The notes under the pieces are model-generated. The model was not told the origin of the DNA and did not search any database. It was given only the letters and a program-made list of their open reading frames with translations. The position numbers were made by a program, and so were the translations under genes. 41,606 bases of DNA from a candidate division Zixibacteria bacterium RBG_16_53_22 (GTDB lineage Bacteria; Zixibacteria; MSB-5A5; UBA10806): the NCBI GenBank assembly GCA_001775395.1, contig MEWP01000008.1, positions 1-41,606 of the forward strand, in the 5' to 3' direction. This document shows, piece after piece, positions 16,631 to 26,130 of this stretch (the first letter of the stretch is position 1; the number at the start of each line of letters is the position of its first letter).

Positions 16631-18487
16631 CTAATCCCCGCGCGTGGCCGGCGGGCATGACGGGCAGAAGAGGAGCGCCGGCTGCAACTGCTTCAAGTAG
16701 GCCACAAAGAAGGTGATATCTATCCCATTGAAGCCGCAGCTGCCGTTGACATCCCCGGCCGCCATCAGGTCTTGGCCAAGCGACGGGCAATCGAAACAGG
16801 TGTCCGGCGGAGGAGTGCCACCCTTCAGAAACGCCACGCCATAGGTGACATCGATGCCGTTGGCGAAACCGTTGCTGTTGATATCGCCGGGAATGTAGAC
16901 ACAGCCGCTAAGCGGGCTCATCGTGACCGAAACGATGGTGATGGAATCTGACGCCACGACTATTCCCGAAAGATCAACGGCGTCATACCCTTCCTTGACG
17001 AAGTGCTCGCGGTATGTGCCCGGGTCGAGAGTCACCTGATATGTGCCGCCGGCATCGGTCGTGTCTGATGCCATGAGAGTATTGAATACGTCATAGGTTT
17101 CCACCAAGACGTCGGCAATCGGTGTCGTATTGTCTGTCTCATGCACCACACCGGAGATAGTGCCGGGCGACGGGGGAGCGACTCCCAGCACATCGCCGCG
17201 GGAATACATAATCTCGTAATAGCCCGAGGATCCGCCCAAATCCATACAATCCTCGTGCCAGATCACATGCAAGGTATCACCGGTGGAAACACAGATATGA
17301 GCGCCGTAAGCGGGACGGGTATCGCCGCCTTCGAAATGATCGATTAATTCGGCGGCCACATTACCCGACCAGGTATTTCCGCCATCGGTTGAAAGAGAGA
17401 CTCGAGTGCGAGCACCACTGAGATCAGGACGCCAATTGGTATATGAAACGGCCAGGTGACCCTGCGATGTTGCCACAATAGCGGCATCGGTCGAGCTGGA
17501 ATCGTCATAAGCGTCATAATCAACGTTTTGCTCGGCGTCGAGGCCACTCCAGGTTGTGCCGCCATCCGTGGACCGGGAATAATACATGGCGCCTTTGGCG
17601 TTATTCCTGGCCTCCCAGACCACATGCATGGAACCATCTGGCGCTACCGCAATCGATGGTTCCCAGGTCGAACCCGCGTGAGGCAGTGTTATTGGGAAAT
17701 CCGCCGTTTCGCTTGAAAACTGAGTCTCGCCAGCCAACTTCTTCCCAAAGTGGACGGTGTTGGTGTCGGTTTCATTTCTTTCCATCCAGACGACATATAC
17801 ATTATCGCTGTTGTCTATGGCTATTTCGGCTTGCTGAGCGGCATTTCCATCGGGGAACGATATTATCCTGTCGGCGGTTTGGCTGGTCCAGGTATCGCCG
17901 TCGTCGCTTGAGAAACCATAATGTATCTCGGCATTGCTGCCGTTACTTTGCTGCCAGACTACGTGAAGGTTATTATTGTTGTCGGCCGCGATTTTTGGCA
18001 GCGATGGCCTTAATCCACCCGGATCGCTGAGTGGAAAATCGGCCCCAGTATTTATCCAGGTATCACCGCCGTCGGTGGATTTTATGAACATGATTTCATT
18101 TCCGACATTGGTCAGCGACTCGGCCCAGACCACACAAATGTGCCCCTGGCCGGTTAACGCCAGGCCGACTCCTCGATCCAAAGGATTGAAAACCGATTCT
18201 CCATCGGATGCGCTGATTCTCTGGTCGGCGGTTGAACTACTCCAGGTGCGGCCATTGTCGGTGGATTTTCCAAAATACAACTCATACGGAACAAGGGACC
18301 TGCCCTGCGCCCAGACTGCGTAAAGAAGCCCATTGGGACCCGCCACGATACGATTGCTCGTGCTTAGAAAATCGCTTGGTCCCGGAAAATAACTTACCAA
18401 TTGATCGCCGGCAAGTCCGCTCCAATCGGCCCAAGCCGCCGGGCCCAGAAAGGCGACCAATATTAAACCCACAACCGCTTTTCGCAT
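16631..18487 (-). CDS. Secreted BNR/Asp-box propeller protein with carboxypeptidase-regulatory-like and dockerin-like domains
   Basis: A signal peptide (MRKAVVGLILVAFLGPAAWA) is followed by a sialidase-like propeller with five Asp-box motifs, such as KSTDNGRTWS and RSTDGGTTWS. A CarboxypepD_reg-like beta-sandwich follows at about 440-527 (GTISGVVHETDNTTPIADV). Residues 528-618 are paired EF-hand dockerin-like motifs, ending in CPSCPP. Asp-box folds occur in sialidases but also in many non-catalytic proteins, and no sialidase FRIP-Arg triad is evident, so enzyme activity is doubtful. The ATG is behind CGGAGG. It has its own promoter (18550-18577) and terminator, and is a paralogue of the next gene, 18695-20572. 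Confidence 0.85.
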   Translation of the reverse strand: MRKAVVGLILVAFLGPAAWADWSGLAGDQLVSYFPGPSDFLSTSNRIVAGPNGLLYAVWAQGRSLVPYELYFGKSTDNGRTWSSSTADQRISASDGESVFNPLDRGVGLALTGQGHICVVWAESLTNVGNEIMFIKSTDGGDTWINTGADFPLSDPGGLRPSLPKIAADNNNNLHVVWQQSNGSNAEIHYGFSSDDGDTWTSQTADRIISFPDGNAAQQAEIAIDNSDNVYVVWMERNETDTNTVHFGKKLAGETQFSSETADFPITLPHAGSTWEPSIAVAPDGSMHVVWEARNNAKGAMYYSRSTDGGTTWSGLDAEQNVDYDAYDDSSSTDAAIVATSQGHLAVSYTNWRPDLSGARTRVSLSTDGGNTWSGNVAAELIDHFEGGDTRPAYGAHICVSTGDTLHVIWHEDCMDLGGSSGYYEIMYSRGDVLGVAPPSPGTISGVVHETDNTTPIADVLVETYDVFNTLMASDTTDAGGTYQVTLDPGTYREHFVKEGYDAVDLSGIVVASDSITIVSVTMSPLSGCVYIPGDINSNGFANGIDVTYGVAFLKGGTPPPDTCFDCPSLGQDLMAAGDVNGSCGFNGIDITFFVAYLKQLQPALLFCPSCPPATRGD

Positions 18488-18549
18488 TTCGTCCTCCGTT
18501 GTGAAAAATCTAAGATGATTTTATTTTTGAAGCCAATGAACAGAAGAGC

Positions 18550-18577
18550 ATTATAATATTACCACTTTAATACTCAA
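18550..18577 (-). promoter_or_regulatory. Sigma70-like promoter of the gene at 16631-18487
   Basis: On the minus strand TTGAGT (18577-18572) and a consensus TATAAT (18555-18550) are 16 bases apart. A second option pairs TTGACC (18585-18580) with TAATAT at 18 bases. The leader would be about 55 bases. Confidence 0.55.
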
Positions 18578-18635
18578 CGGGTCAACAATAAAAATTGTTG
18601 CTTTGGTTCCAAAATCCCAAATGCGTTAAGCATCA

Positions 18636-18670
18636 AGCAAATGAAAAGCCCCGGTCAGGAGGCCGGGGCT
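18636..18670 (-). terminator. Terminator of the BNR/dockerin-like gene at 18695
   Basis: On the minus strand AGCCCCGG and CCGGGGCT (18670-18663 and 18654-18647) form an 8-bp stem followed by TTTCATTT. Confidence 0.75.
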
Positions 18671-18694
18671 TAAGAAAATCAGATGAATATGGCA

Positions 18695-20572
18695 TTAATC
18701 CCTGCGTGTCGCCGGGGGGCATGACGGGCAGAAGAGGAGCGCCGGCTGGAGCTGTTTCAAGTAGGCCACGAAGAAGGTGATATCTATCCCGTTGAAGCCG
18801 CAACTGCCGTTGACATCACCAGCCGCCATCAGGTTCTGGCCGACCGCCGGGCAGTCGAAACAGGTGTCTGGCGGAGGGGTACCGCCCTTCAGGAACGCCA
18901 CCCCATAGGTGACATCGATGCCATTGGTGAAGCCGTTGCCGTTGATATCGCCGGGGAGGTACTGACAGCCGCTGATAGCGACCATGTTTATTGAAACCGG
19001 GGTGGTCTCGCCGGAGAGGACAACGATATCGATCAGGTCGGCTTCATCATATCCCGGTTTTGAGAAATGCTGACGGTAAGTGCCCGCATAGACAGTCACA
19101 TCGTATTCGCCAGCGGACCCGGTCGTGTCAACCTCGATGCGCTGATCAAGGCTGTCGTAAGTATCCACGAAAACATCGGCTATCGGCGTCGTGCCGTCCT
19201 GCTCGAACACATGGCCGGAGATCGAACCGGGGACCGGCAGTGCCGTGCCCAGCGTGTCGCCCTTGGAATAGTGGATGTCGTAATATCCTGAAGACGCAAC
19301 ACCCTCATTCCAGAATACGTGAAACGTATCGCCGCGAGAGACAAAAATATCTGGCCTATAAGCTCCGTGGCCATCGGGATAGCTCAGCAAGTCGATATCC
19401 GTATTACCAGTCCAAGTGACGCCGCCGTCATACGAGTAGCTGGCAAATATCTCGGCGTCGGAAAAGCCAGTTGGGGTCTCATTCCATACAGCGGCAAGAT
19501 TGCCCTCGGTTGTAATGGCTACGGCAGGATAAAAAACCCCGGAGCCATCTGCAGTGCCACGATCAACGAGTATTGGGCCCGCTAACCCGCTCCAATTAGA
19601 TCCGCCATCGGTAGATCCTGTAAAGAAAACTTCATAATAAAACGGAGATACACTGGCTCGGGTCGCGCGCCAAATAACATAAATGTTGTTTTGAAGATCA
19701 GCTAAAATGTATGGATCAGATGACGATCGAATGCCCGTCGAAATCGGGAGATCAGCGGTTTCGGAATTAAAGGTTGCTCCACCATCCGTGGATTTGCCGT
19801 AGTGTATTTTTTTGCTGGTAATGTCGCCGGATTCGCTTTCCGCCCAGACGACATAGATGTTGTTATTCCTGTCAACGATGATGTCAGGGTTTGCTGCGGC
19901 GTATCCATCATCGAACGAAATAACCCTGTCTGCCAATGAACTGGTCCAGGTATCGCCTAAATCAGTTGATTTGCCAATATGAATCTCGGCATGACCGCTT
20001 GGGGCGTTTTGGTGCCAGACCACGTACATATTGTTGTTGTAGTCTATTCCTAACGAGGGGTCATAGGCGTTAACATTCGGCGCACCGGTATAGCTTACAG
20101 GAAAATCCGCATCCGAATGTATCCAGTTATCGCCCTGATCGGTCGATTTCAAAAGCATGATCTCAAATGCGTCGGCACTTCCCAATGACTCCGCCCACAC
20201 GACATATATATTTCCTGAATTATCCATGTCCATATCAAGAGGCCTTTCACCAGCCACGGGGCTACCACACGCGTGTTGACCGTCATTGGCATTTATACGG
20301 CGATCAGCAGTCTCGGATGACCATGAAGTACCATTGTCCGTCGACTTGCCAAAGTAAAGTTCATAGGTCTCCCCGGAACGCCCTTGTCGCCAAGCTAAGT
20401 ATATATTACCCTCGGGGCCTACCGCGGCCCGCGCATATTGGGCCAAATACCATGATGGCTCGGGCCCTACATAGTAGCTGACATTTCTATCCGCCACCGC
20501 ACCCGTCCAACCCGCCACAGCGCTTGATGCAAGGGTCAGCACCAAGACCAACATCAACAGGGCTTTTTTCAT
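18695..20572 (-). CDS. Secreted BNR/Asp-box propeller protein with dockerin-like end, paralogue of the 16631 gene
   Basis: The frame is open back to 20776, but the real start is ATG 20572: it follows GGAGG at 7 bases and begins a clear signal peptide (MKKALLMLVLVLTLASSAVAG). The product is about 625 residues. Six Asp-box-like motifs (such as KSTDLGDTWT and YSYDGGVTWT) make the propeller. A CarboxypepD_reg-like sandwich (SISGHVFEQDGTTPIADVF) and the dockerin-like pair with CPSCPP end follow. The last about 90 residues are nearly identical to those of the gene at 16631 at protein and DNA level, pointing to tandem duplication or gene conversion. It has its own promoter and terminator. Confidence 0.86.
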   Translation of the reverse strand: MKKALLMLVLVLTLASSAVAGWTGAVADRNVSYYVGPEPSWYLAQYARAAVGPEGNIYLAWRQGRSGETYELYFGKSTDNGTSWSSETADRRINANDGQHACGSPVAGERPLDMDMDNSGNIYVVWAESLGSADAFEIMLLKSTDQGDNWIHSDADFPVSYTGAPNVNAYDPSLGIDYNNNMYVVWHQNAPSGHAEIHIGKSTDLGDTWTSSLADRVISFDDGYAAANPDIIVDRNNNIYVVWAESESGDITSKKIHYGKSTDGGATFNSETADLPISTGIRSSSDPYILADLQNNIYVIWRATRASVSPFYYEVFFTGSTDGGSNWSGLAGPILVDRGTADGSGVFYPAVAITTEGNLAAVWNETPTGFSDAEIFASYSYDGGVTWTGNTDIDLLSYPDGHGAYRPDIFVSRGDTFHVFWNEGVASSGYYDIHYSKGDTLGTALPVPGSISGHVFEQDGTTPIADVFVDTYDSLDQRIEVDTTGSAGEYDVTVYAGTYRQHFSKPGYDEADLIDIVVLSGETTPVSINMVAISGCQYLPGDINGNGFTNGIDVTYGVAFLKGGTPPPDTCFDCPAVGQNLMAAGDVNGSCGFNGIDITFFVAYLKQLQPALLFCPSCPPATRRD

Positions 20573-20642
20573 AACTTCCTCCAATTTCCGTAAAATCGTC
20601 ACCCGGCATCTGAGAAGCAAAAAGCAAAGAAGCTTTAAAAAC

Positions 20643-20670
20643 AATATACCGCAGTTCTGCCAGAAATCAA
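20643..20670 (-). promoter_or_regulatory. Sigma70-like promoter of the gene at 18695-20572
   Basis: On the minus strand TTGATT (20670-20665) and TATATT (20648-20643) are 16 bases apart, with a leader of about 65 bases to the ATG. Confidence 0.5.
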
Positions 20671-20694
20671 CAAAATAGGGAATGTATGCGGTTC

Positions 20695-20729
20695 CAAAAT
20701 CGAAAGGGCGCCCGAGATTTCGGACGCCC
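20695..20729 (-). terminator. Terminator of the WD40-like/T9SS-tail gene at 20773
   Basis: On the minus strand GGGCG-T-CCGA pairs with TCGG-G-CGCCC (arms 20729-20720 and 20715-20706), followed by TTTCGATTTTGG. Confidence 0.65.
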
Positions 20730-20772
20730 TCGCCAGCCGCTGCGCGATAATCCACAACGCCGCGGCAATTTA

Positions 20773-23529
20773 TCAACGCACCAGCAGCATCTTCTTTGAA
20801 ATCCGGGTGCTGTTGACAGTCAGGCGGGCATAATACACACCGGAGCCAGCCTCACGCCCGTCGTCCGTCCTGCCATTCCAGATCGCAGTATGATATCCAA
20901 CGTCGAATTGCCTGTCGAGCAAGGTCCCGACTTTCCGGCCGAGAACGTCGAATATCTCAAGCTTCACCCAGCCCGTATTTGGCAGGCCGAATCGCATCGT
21001 GGTTGTGGGATTAAAGGGATTCGGGAAGTTCTGCCCGAGCGTGACCTTTTCAGGCAATCCGGAGTAATATTCCGATTCCACACCCACTCCCGATGATAAT
21101 GTCATCCTGAACATCCAGTCGTAGAAGGGATAGAGGTTCCATCCGGAGGCGTCGTTATGCCAGTATGAGAAACGATCCATCGTACCGCTGCCGTCAGCAC
21201 CGATATAAGGTCCTGACGCCGTTATGTCCGGCCAATGGACAACCACCCACAGCGGCTCCGTCGCCATTACAGGTGCTGAAAAGTCAAAGCTGGCCCAGTT
21301 GTCCGGGGCGGGCAATTCAGGATTCTCGATTGCGGCGTGGTAATTGGCCGTATCCGGCAGGCCATCAAGCTCCGCCGTCACCAGAAGATAATCCAAAGTG
21401 CCATCGTAAGCCGCCGGAGCAATATAAATCCTGACATTAGTGATGGTGAATGGAGCGATGACATTAGGATTGAATTTCTCCGCGAATTTGCGATTCGATG
21501 AGCTCGGGTAGGCATCAACCCAAATCGAGACGTCGGGGCGGCCGTCGTCGTAGAGCATCTCCTGGACCACGTGGAATTCCCTGGTGATAGTGTTGTTGGT
21601 GGGGGTATAGTCGCTGTCGACCGTGGCGGTGAATATCGCCCTGTAAAGCCCGTTGATATTCGGGGTCCATCCCTCGAATTCCAACTCCTCTTCGGCGTAC
21701 GGTTCCAGGTCGTAAACCGTGGAAATCGTCGAGAACAACTCGGCGCCGGTGGAATCCTGGATGGATAGAGTCACGTCGACGGTCTCGTAAAAAGAGCCCA
21801 TATTCTTGAATGTCGCCTTGGCCGTGACCGGCCATTCCACTGTTGCCTCGTCGAATGGAGACTGCACCGACATGGCCTGGATGTCATGCCAGCTGCGGAG
21901 CATTAACGTCATCTCATTGTTGGACAAATCTTGATCGCCCGCCATTGACGCCGAGAACTTTATGCGATACCTGCCGCTGCCGGGCATCGTGAACGCCGGA
22001 TAGAAGACCGGGTATATCTGGAAGGACGGGAGATTGAGCACGTTTACCACGTTGCTGTAGATTACCTGGTCATTTTGCATATTGATAACGGTGCAGGCCG
22101 TGGCGAAGGTGGCCTCCTGGCTTCCGACATTGATATATGTCGCGGAGGGTATTGCAACTTCACCGGGCGCCAGAAATTCGCCCGGCTCGTCTATCGAGGC
22201 CACCGCGACATCGTTGGTCAGCGGGTCGCGTACTTTTATGGAATAGAGCATGCCGCCATTGCCGAATTGCCTGGCATGAACGGCCTTGCCTCCGGCGGAG
22301 GCATAATGTCCGGAGTCGGATATGGCCACCGAGAATACCGAACCCGGCTCATCGAGATCGTCGGCCAGCAGGAAAATGGGCACGCTGCTGGTTCGAATAA
22401 AGCAGGTTACGACATCGCCAAATGTAGCGCCATATTGACCCCAACTGCCGGCGATCGCATACCGGCCGGTCGTCGAAAGAGCCACCGAGGCCACCATATC
22501 ACCGTATTCATCGTAATCTATCAATTCGGTGCCGGAGTCACCATCCCACATCTGGAATTTTCCGCCGCCAATCTGCCCGCCGACAAAATCGAGTGTCCCG
22601 CAAACCACTGTTGAGCCGTCATCGGAAAGATCGACAGCCGTCACCCAGTCGTGGCCGGTGGCTCGGATCCAGTGAGTATCATAAGTGGTCCCACTCCATT
22701 GATAGAGATAAACCACGCCTGTATAATCGCCGTTGGCGATACGCGAGCCGTTGGACGAGACCTTGGCGATACCCTGGGAATAATTCGGCAGAGCCTCCCT
22801 GACATTGCCGCTGGGAATTTCATAGACATAAAGCTGCCCGTAGCAGGACACCACCGCCACGCTGCCGTCGAGCGATAGATCCACGCCGTATAGACCCTGG
22901 GTCGGCACGAAATGGCGGGTGAAGATGGTATCCTCGGTGGCAATGCTATAGATGGCCAGGACTCCATCGTTCGCTCCCATCGCGGAGACTATAGCCAACA
23001 GATTACCATTGCCCGAAAACGAAGCTCCGCCGCCATTATAGCCGGCATCAAAGGCATACTGATAATCGGGAAGGGGCGATTCATGATTCCACAGGAAAAG
23101 GGGCAGGCCGGCGCCTGTACCAGCGAATTTTGAATCGCTGGCTCCCACGGGCATGGTCCAGGGGGTTTCGACATTGTAGCGCCATAAGGGGTATTCCAGG
23201 CCGGCCGAGGCGTAAGCGGAGTAACGCATATTGTTAAGCCACCAGCCGGCGAAAATCATCGAGCCGTCAGGTGAGGTTGTCGTGTTTTCGGCAATGGCGA
23301 ATTCATGGCCGCGATCGACCCAGACCACCTGGCCCAGAATGTCGGGATTCCTGATCGGCAGGCGGCGCTCGAAATTGGTCGGGGTCTGCAATTGCCCGGG
23401 AGTCGTGGCTCTCATCAACTGCCGGCCGTTTCGGCTGGCAAAATCATACCGGATAAACCCGTTGTCATCCGATGCCGATGCCGCGAAGCAAAGGATGATG
23501 ACCAATAAAACTATCAGCCATATTCTCAT
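20773..23529 (-). CDS. Secreted WD40-like propeller protein with CARDB-like repeats and T9SS-type C-terminal tail
   Basis: The 918-residue protein starts with a signal peptide (MRIWLIVLLVIILCFAASAS) behind GGGAGGG. Residues about 60-430 are propeller blades with the pattern VAVDLSDDGSTVVCGT and VFSVAISDSGHYASAGG. Two CARDB/Ig-like sandwiches follow (DVAVASIDEPGEF at about 440-550 and DIQAMSVQSPFDEATV at about 555-660). The end has LGQNFPNPFNPTTTMRFGLP, a FlgD-like KLEIFDVLGRKVGTL, and GSGVYYARL...SKKMLLVR, which is the Por/T9SS type A sorting tail. Unlike its neighbours it has no dockerin-like pair. It should be exported and anchored or released at the cell surface. Confidence 0.86.
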   Translation of the reverse strand: MRIWLIVLLVIILCFAASASDDNGFIRYDFASRNGRQLMRATTPGQLQTPTNFERRLPIRNPDILGQVVWVDRGHEFAIAENTTTSPDGSMIFAGWWLNNMRYSAYASAGLEYPLWRYNVETPWTMPVGASDSKFAGTGAGLPLFLWNHESPLPDYQYAFDAGYNGGGASFSGNGNLLAIVSAMGANDGVLAIYSIATEDTIFTRHFVPTQGLYGVDLSLDGSVAVVSCYGQLYVYEIPSGNVREALPNYSQGIAKVSSNGSRIANGDYTGVVYLYQWSGTTYDTHWIRATGHDWVTAVDLSDDGSTVVCGTLDFVGGQIGGGKFQMWDGDSGTELIDYDEYGDMVASVALSTTGRYAIAGSWGQYGATFGDVVTCFIRTSSVPIFLLADDLDEPGSVFSVAISDSGHYASAGGKAVHARQFGNGGMLYSIKVRDPLTNDVAVASIDEPGEFLAPGEVAIPSATYINVGSQEATFATACTVINMQNDQVIYSNVVNVLNLPSFQIYPVFYPAFTMPGSGRYRIKFSASMAGDQDLSNNEMTLMLRSWHDIQAMSVQSPFDEATVEWPVTAKATFKNMGSFYETVDVTLSIQDSTGAELFSTISTVYDLEPYAEEELEFEGWTPNINGLYRAIFTATVDSDYTPTNNTITREFHVVQEMLYDDGRPDVSIWVDAYPSSSNRKFAEKFNPNVIAPFTITNVRIYIAPAAYDGTLDYLLVTAELDGLPDTANYHAAIENPELPAPDNWASFDFSAPVMATEPLWVVVHWPDITASGPYIGADGSGTMDRFSYWHNDASGWNLYPFYDWMFRMTLSSGVGVESEYYSGLPEKVTLGQNFPNPFNPTTTMRFGLPNTGWVKLEIFDVLGRKVGTLLDRQFDVGYHTAIWNGRTDDGREAGSGVYYARLTVNSTRISKKMLLVR

Positions 23530-23853
23530 TTACCCTCCCAAGTTGTTGGAAAAACCTCAATGTTATGATTCTGACTTGATTTTTTTAACATAATCGCCAG
23601 GCTCCAGATTCGGAATCTGCGGCAAAGTCGAATAGCCGCCATCCATTCTTGAATATAAGGATAGTTGTGTCTAATTCAAGGGAAATGCGCATGGGTTTGG
23701 AAATATCGGTCTGGGGCGCCGAATGGCGAGATTTCAGGGCGGTCGCGCGGTCTCACCGGAAGGGGATCGGCCTGACATGTGGTCATATCTCTCAGTCGGG
23801 GGCATCGTTATCTATTGACTTGGCGGCATCGAAACCATAAATTTTCAGCCAGC
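23530..23853. other. Divergent intergenic region upstream of ftsK
   Basis: These 324 bases hold no supported gene; a 63-codon frame from 23649 has no ribosome binding site and no recognisable product. CAGATTC-G-GAATCTG (23605-23619) is a perfect 15-base palindrome and could be an operator. The ftsK promoter candidate is listed separately. Confidence 0.45.
23815..23843 (+). promoter_or_regulatory. Candidate promoter just before ftsK
   Basis: TTGACT (23815-23820) and TAAATT (23838-23843) are 17 bases apart. The ATG at 23854 follows only 10 bases after the -10 box, so a transcript from here would be nearly leaderless, consistent with the poor ribosome binding site of this gene. Confidence 0.35.
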
Positions 23854-26115
23854 ATGAAGCTCTTAAAGGAATTGGAGAGGGATAGCAGGAATAAGATCCT
23901 GGGGCTTCTGCTATTCATTCTCGCGCTTTTGCTCCTGGTAAGCTCGGTTTCGTACTATTTCGGGCAGGACCATGGCGGCATACGGGCCGGTATCAAGGCC
24001 GGCGAATATTCCCGGCTTTGGGACGCTGACCCGTCAAACCGCGGCGGCATCCTGGGCGGCGCTATCGCCGCATTCCTCGATATCATCTTCGGCATCTGTT
24101 CGATATTCATACCTTTTGGCCTGGCGCTGTGGGGGATCAACCGCTTTTTCGGCCACTCTTTGGAAAATTTGACCAAGCAGACCGCCCTGACAGTGTTCTT
24201 TCTCCTTACCCTGGTTGTCCTGATTTCCCTGTTTCAGGCCCGCGCGGATTTCTCGCTACTGGGGCTGACATTCGGCGGCGCACTCGGCCATTTCCTCGCC
24301 AGCGGGCTTGTCGCACTTGTGGGCAGCCTCGTGGCCTTTACTCTGGTCCTGTCGCTTTTCATAACCGGGCTGATATTCGTCGTTCCGTCAATTGTCTCGG
24401 GTGGACGTAAGAGGGTTCTCGAATCGGCCGGCGGTATTTTCCGGGCTGTCATGGAACGGCTCAAACCTGCTCGCAAAACCAAAGCCAGGGTGCTGACTGA
24501 AACAAAGATTCCCGACGGCGGCGCAGCAAAGTTCAGGAAAAAGGAATCGGGCGAACAGGAATCAGCTTCCTTCGATGACAAGACTGCGGCGGAAATCGCC
24601 GCCACCTCACATGCCCCCCTGATCCCGGGCGCCGATCAACCGGAGGTTTCGGCTCTCAATCGTGTCAAAAGCACCCGTGTTACGATAGAGAAAGGCTCTT
24701 ACCGCCTGCCATCGATAGAGCTTCTGAGTGAGCCGCCCAAGGATGGGCCCGTAGTCGACGATTCCTATTACAAGAAGACCGCCGAGGCCCTCAGGCACAC
24801 GCTTCTGACTTTCGGCGTCGAGATCGAGGGAGGCGAGGTCAATATCCTTCCCGGTCCGATCATCACGCGGTTCGAATTCAAACCGGCCTCCGGTATCAAG
24901 GTGGCTCAAATCGTGAACCTGGCCGATGATTTGGCGCTGGCCATGCAGGCCGAGCGAATCAGGATCGTGGCCCCCATACCTGGGAAGCCGGCCGTCGGTG
25001 TCGAGATACCTAACAAGGTCAAGCGTGGCATTTATATTCGCGAGATTGTCTCCTCCGCGGCTTTCATGCAGGGTGAGGGACGGCTCCTTATGGCGCTGGG
25101 CAAAACCATCAGCGGTGAGCCATACGTTGTCGACCTGGCCAGGATGCCGCATTTGCTAATTGCGGGAGCCACGGGAAGCGGTAAATCGGTCTGCCTGAAT
25201 TGTATCTTGACCAGCCTTATTTACAGGCTCCACCCCGACGAGTTGAGATTCATCCTGATCGATCCCAAGCGCCTGGAACTCTCTGTCTATGACGGCCTGC
25301 CGCACCTCGAAAAACCAGTCGTGACCGAGATGAAGGACTCCGAGAAGATGCTCTCCGACGCCGTGCTGGAGATGGAAGACCGCTACCGCCGCCTGGCCAG
25401 GGCCGGATGCCGTAATATCATTGAATTCAACAACCGCGAAAAAGATATCCTGCCATATTTGGTGATCGTTGTTGACGAGTTGGCCGACCTGATGATGAGC
25501 GGCCTGTCCCGTGTCGAGGCCCTGATAACGCGCTTGGCGCAGATGGCCCGGGCGGTCGGTATCCATCTGATATTGGCCACGCAAAGGCCGTCGGTTGATG
25601 TAATCACCGGGTTGATCAAGGCCAACTTCTCGACCCGCATCGCATTCCAGACAGCATCTAAAGTCGATTCGCGAACTATCCTCGATGCCAACGGAGCCGA
25701 AAAGCTCTTGGGTCGCGGCGACATGCTCTTTTCCAGCCCCGGTTTCGCCGAACCGATGAGGATACATGGCGCCTATATTTCGGTGGAGGAGACCGAGCGC
25801 CTGGTGGAATATATCAGCCAGCAGGAATACCGCACCAGGCCGATCGAGATATTCGAGAAGAGCGAGGAAGAATCTATCCCCGGATTCGATCCGGCCTCCG
25901 ATCCTCTCTTCAAGGAGGCTGTCGAGCTGGTCATTCGTCACAAACAGGGTTCTGTTTCGCTCTTACAGAGACGATTGGGTGTCGGCTACCAGCGGGCGGC
26001 GCGATTGATCGACCAGCTCGAGCAGTACGGCGTTGTCGGCCCTTACGATGGCAGCAAGGCCCGCGAGGTCCTGGTCGATGAATCTTTCCTGGATTCGAGA
26101 GAGTATAAGAAATAA
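23854..26115 (+). CDS. ftsK: DNA translocase FtsK/SpoIIIE
   Basis: The product is about 753 residues when started at ATG 23854 (MKLLKELERDSRNKILG); a frame open from 23779 would add residues that do not look like a membrane protein start. About four membrane spans fill the first about 180 residues. A charged linker, the FtsK alpha/beta ATPase with Walker A GATGSGKSVCLN and Walker B VIVVDELADLMM, and a C-terminal gamma winged-helix domain (GSVSLLQRRLGVGYQRAARLI) follow. It moves chromosomal DNA at the closing septum and activates dimer resolution. ftsK followed by lolA is a common pair in bacteria; here a RAYT element lies between them. Confidence 0.95.
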   Translation: MKLLKELERDSRNKILGLLLFILALLLLVSSVSYYFGQDHGGIRAGIKAGEYSRLWDADPSNRGGILGGAIAAFLDIIFGICSIFIPFGLALWGINRFFGHSLENLTKQTALTVFFLLTLVVLISLFQARADFSLLGLTFGGALGHFLASGLVALVGSLVAFTLVLSLFITGLIFVVPSIVSGGRKRVLESAGGIFRAVMERLKPARKTKARVLTETKIPDGGAAKFRKKESGEQESASFDDKTAAEIAATSHAPLIPGADQPEVSALNRVKSTRVTIEKGSYRLPSIELLSEPPKDGPVVDDSYYKKTAEALRHTLLTFGVEIEGGEVNILPGPIITRFEFKPASGIKVAQIVNLADDLALAMQAERIRIVAPIPGKPAVGVEIPNKVKRGIYIREIVSSAAFMQGEGRLLMALGKTISGEPYVVDLARMPHLLIAGATGSGKSVCLNCILTSLIYRLHPDELRFILIDPKRLELSVYDGLPHLEKPVVTEMKDSEKMLSDAVLEMEDRYRRLARAGCRNIIEFNNREKDILPYLVIVVDELADLMMSGLSRVEALITRLAQMARAVGIHLILATQRPSVDVITGLIKANFSTRIAFQTASKVDSRTILDANGAEKLLGRGDMLFSSPGFAEPMRIHGAYISVEETERLVEYISQQEYRTRPIEIFEKSEEESIPGFDPASDPLFKEAVELVIRHKQGSVSLLQRRLGVGYQRAARLIDQLEQYGVVGPYDGSKAREVLVDESFLDSREYKK

Positions 26116-26130
26116 CATCGGGAAGTTGCT

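Noticed and set aside
16631-18487. Active sialidase
   Set aside because: Asp-box motifs are present, but I could not find the FRIP arginine or the catalytic Tyr/Glu/Asp set, so only the fold is called.
20573-20776. N-terminal extension of the BNR gene at 18695
   Set aside because: The extra 68 residues run across the terminator of the upstream gene and the promoter, and the signal peptide with a good ribosome binding site starts at 20572.
23649-23840. 63-codon frame before ftsK
   Set aside because: It has no ribosome binding site and no recognisable product, and it overlaps the likely ftsK promoter.
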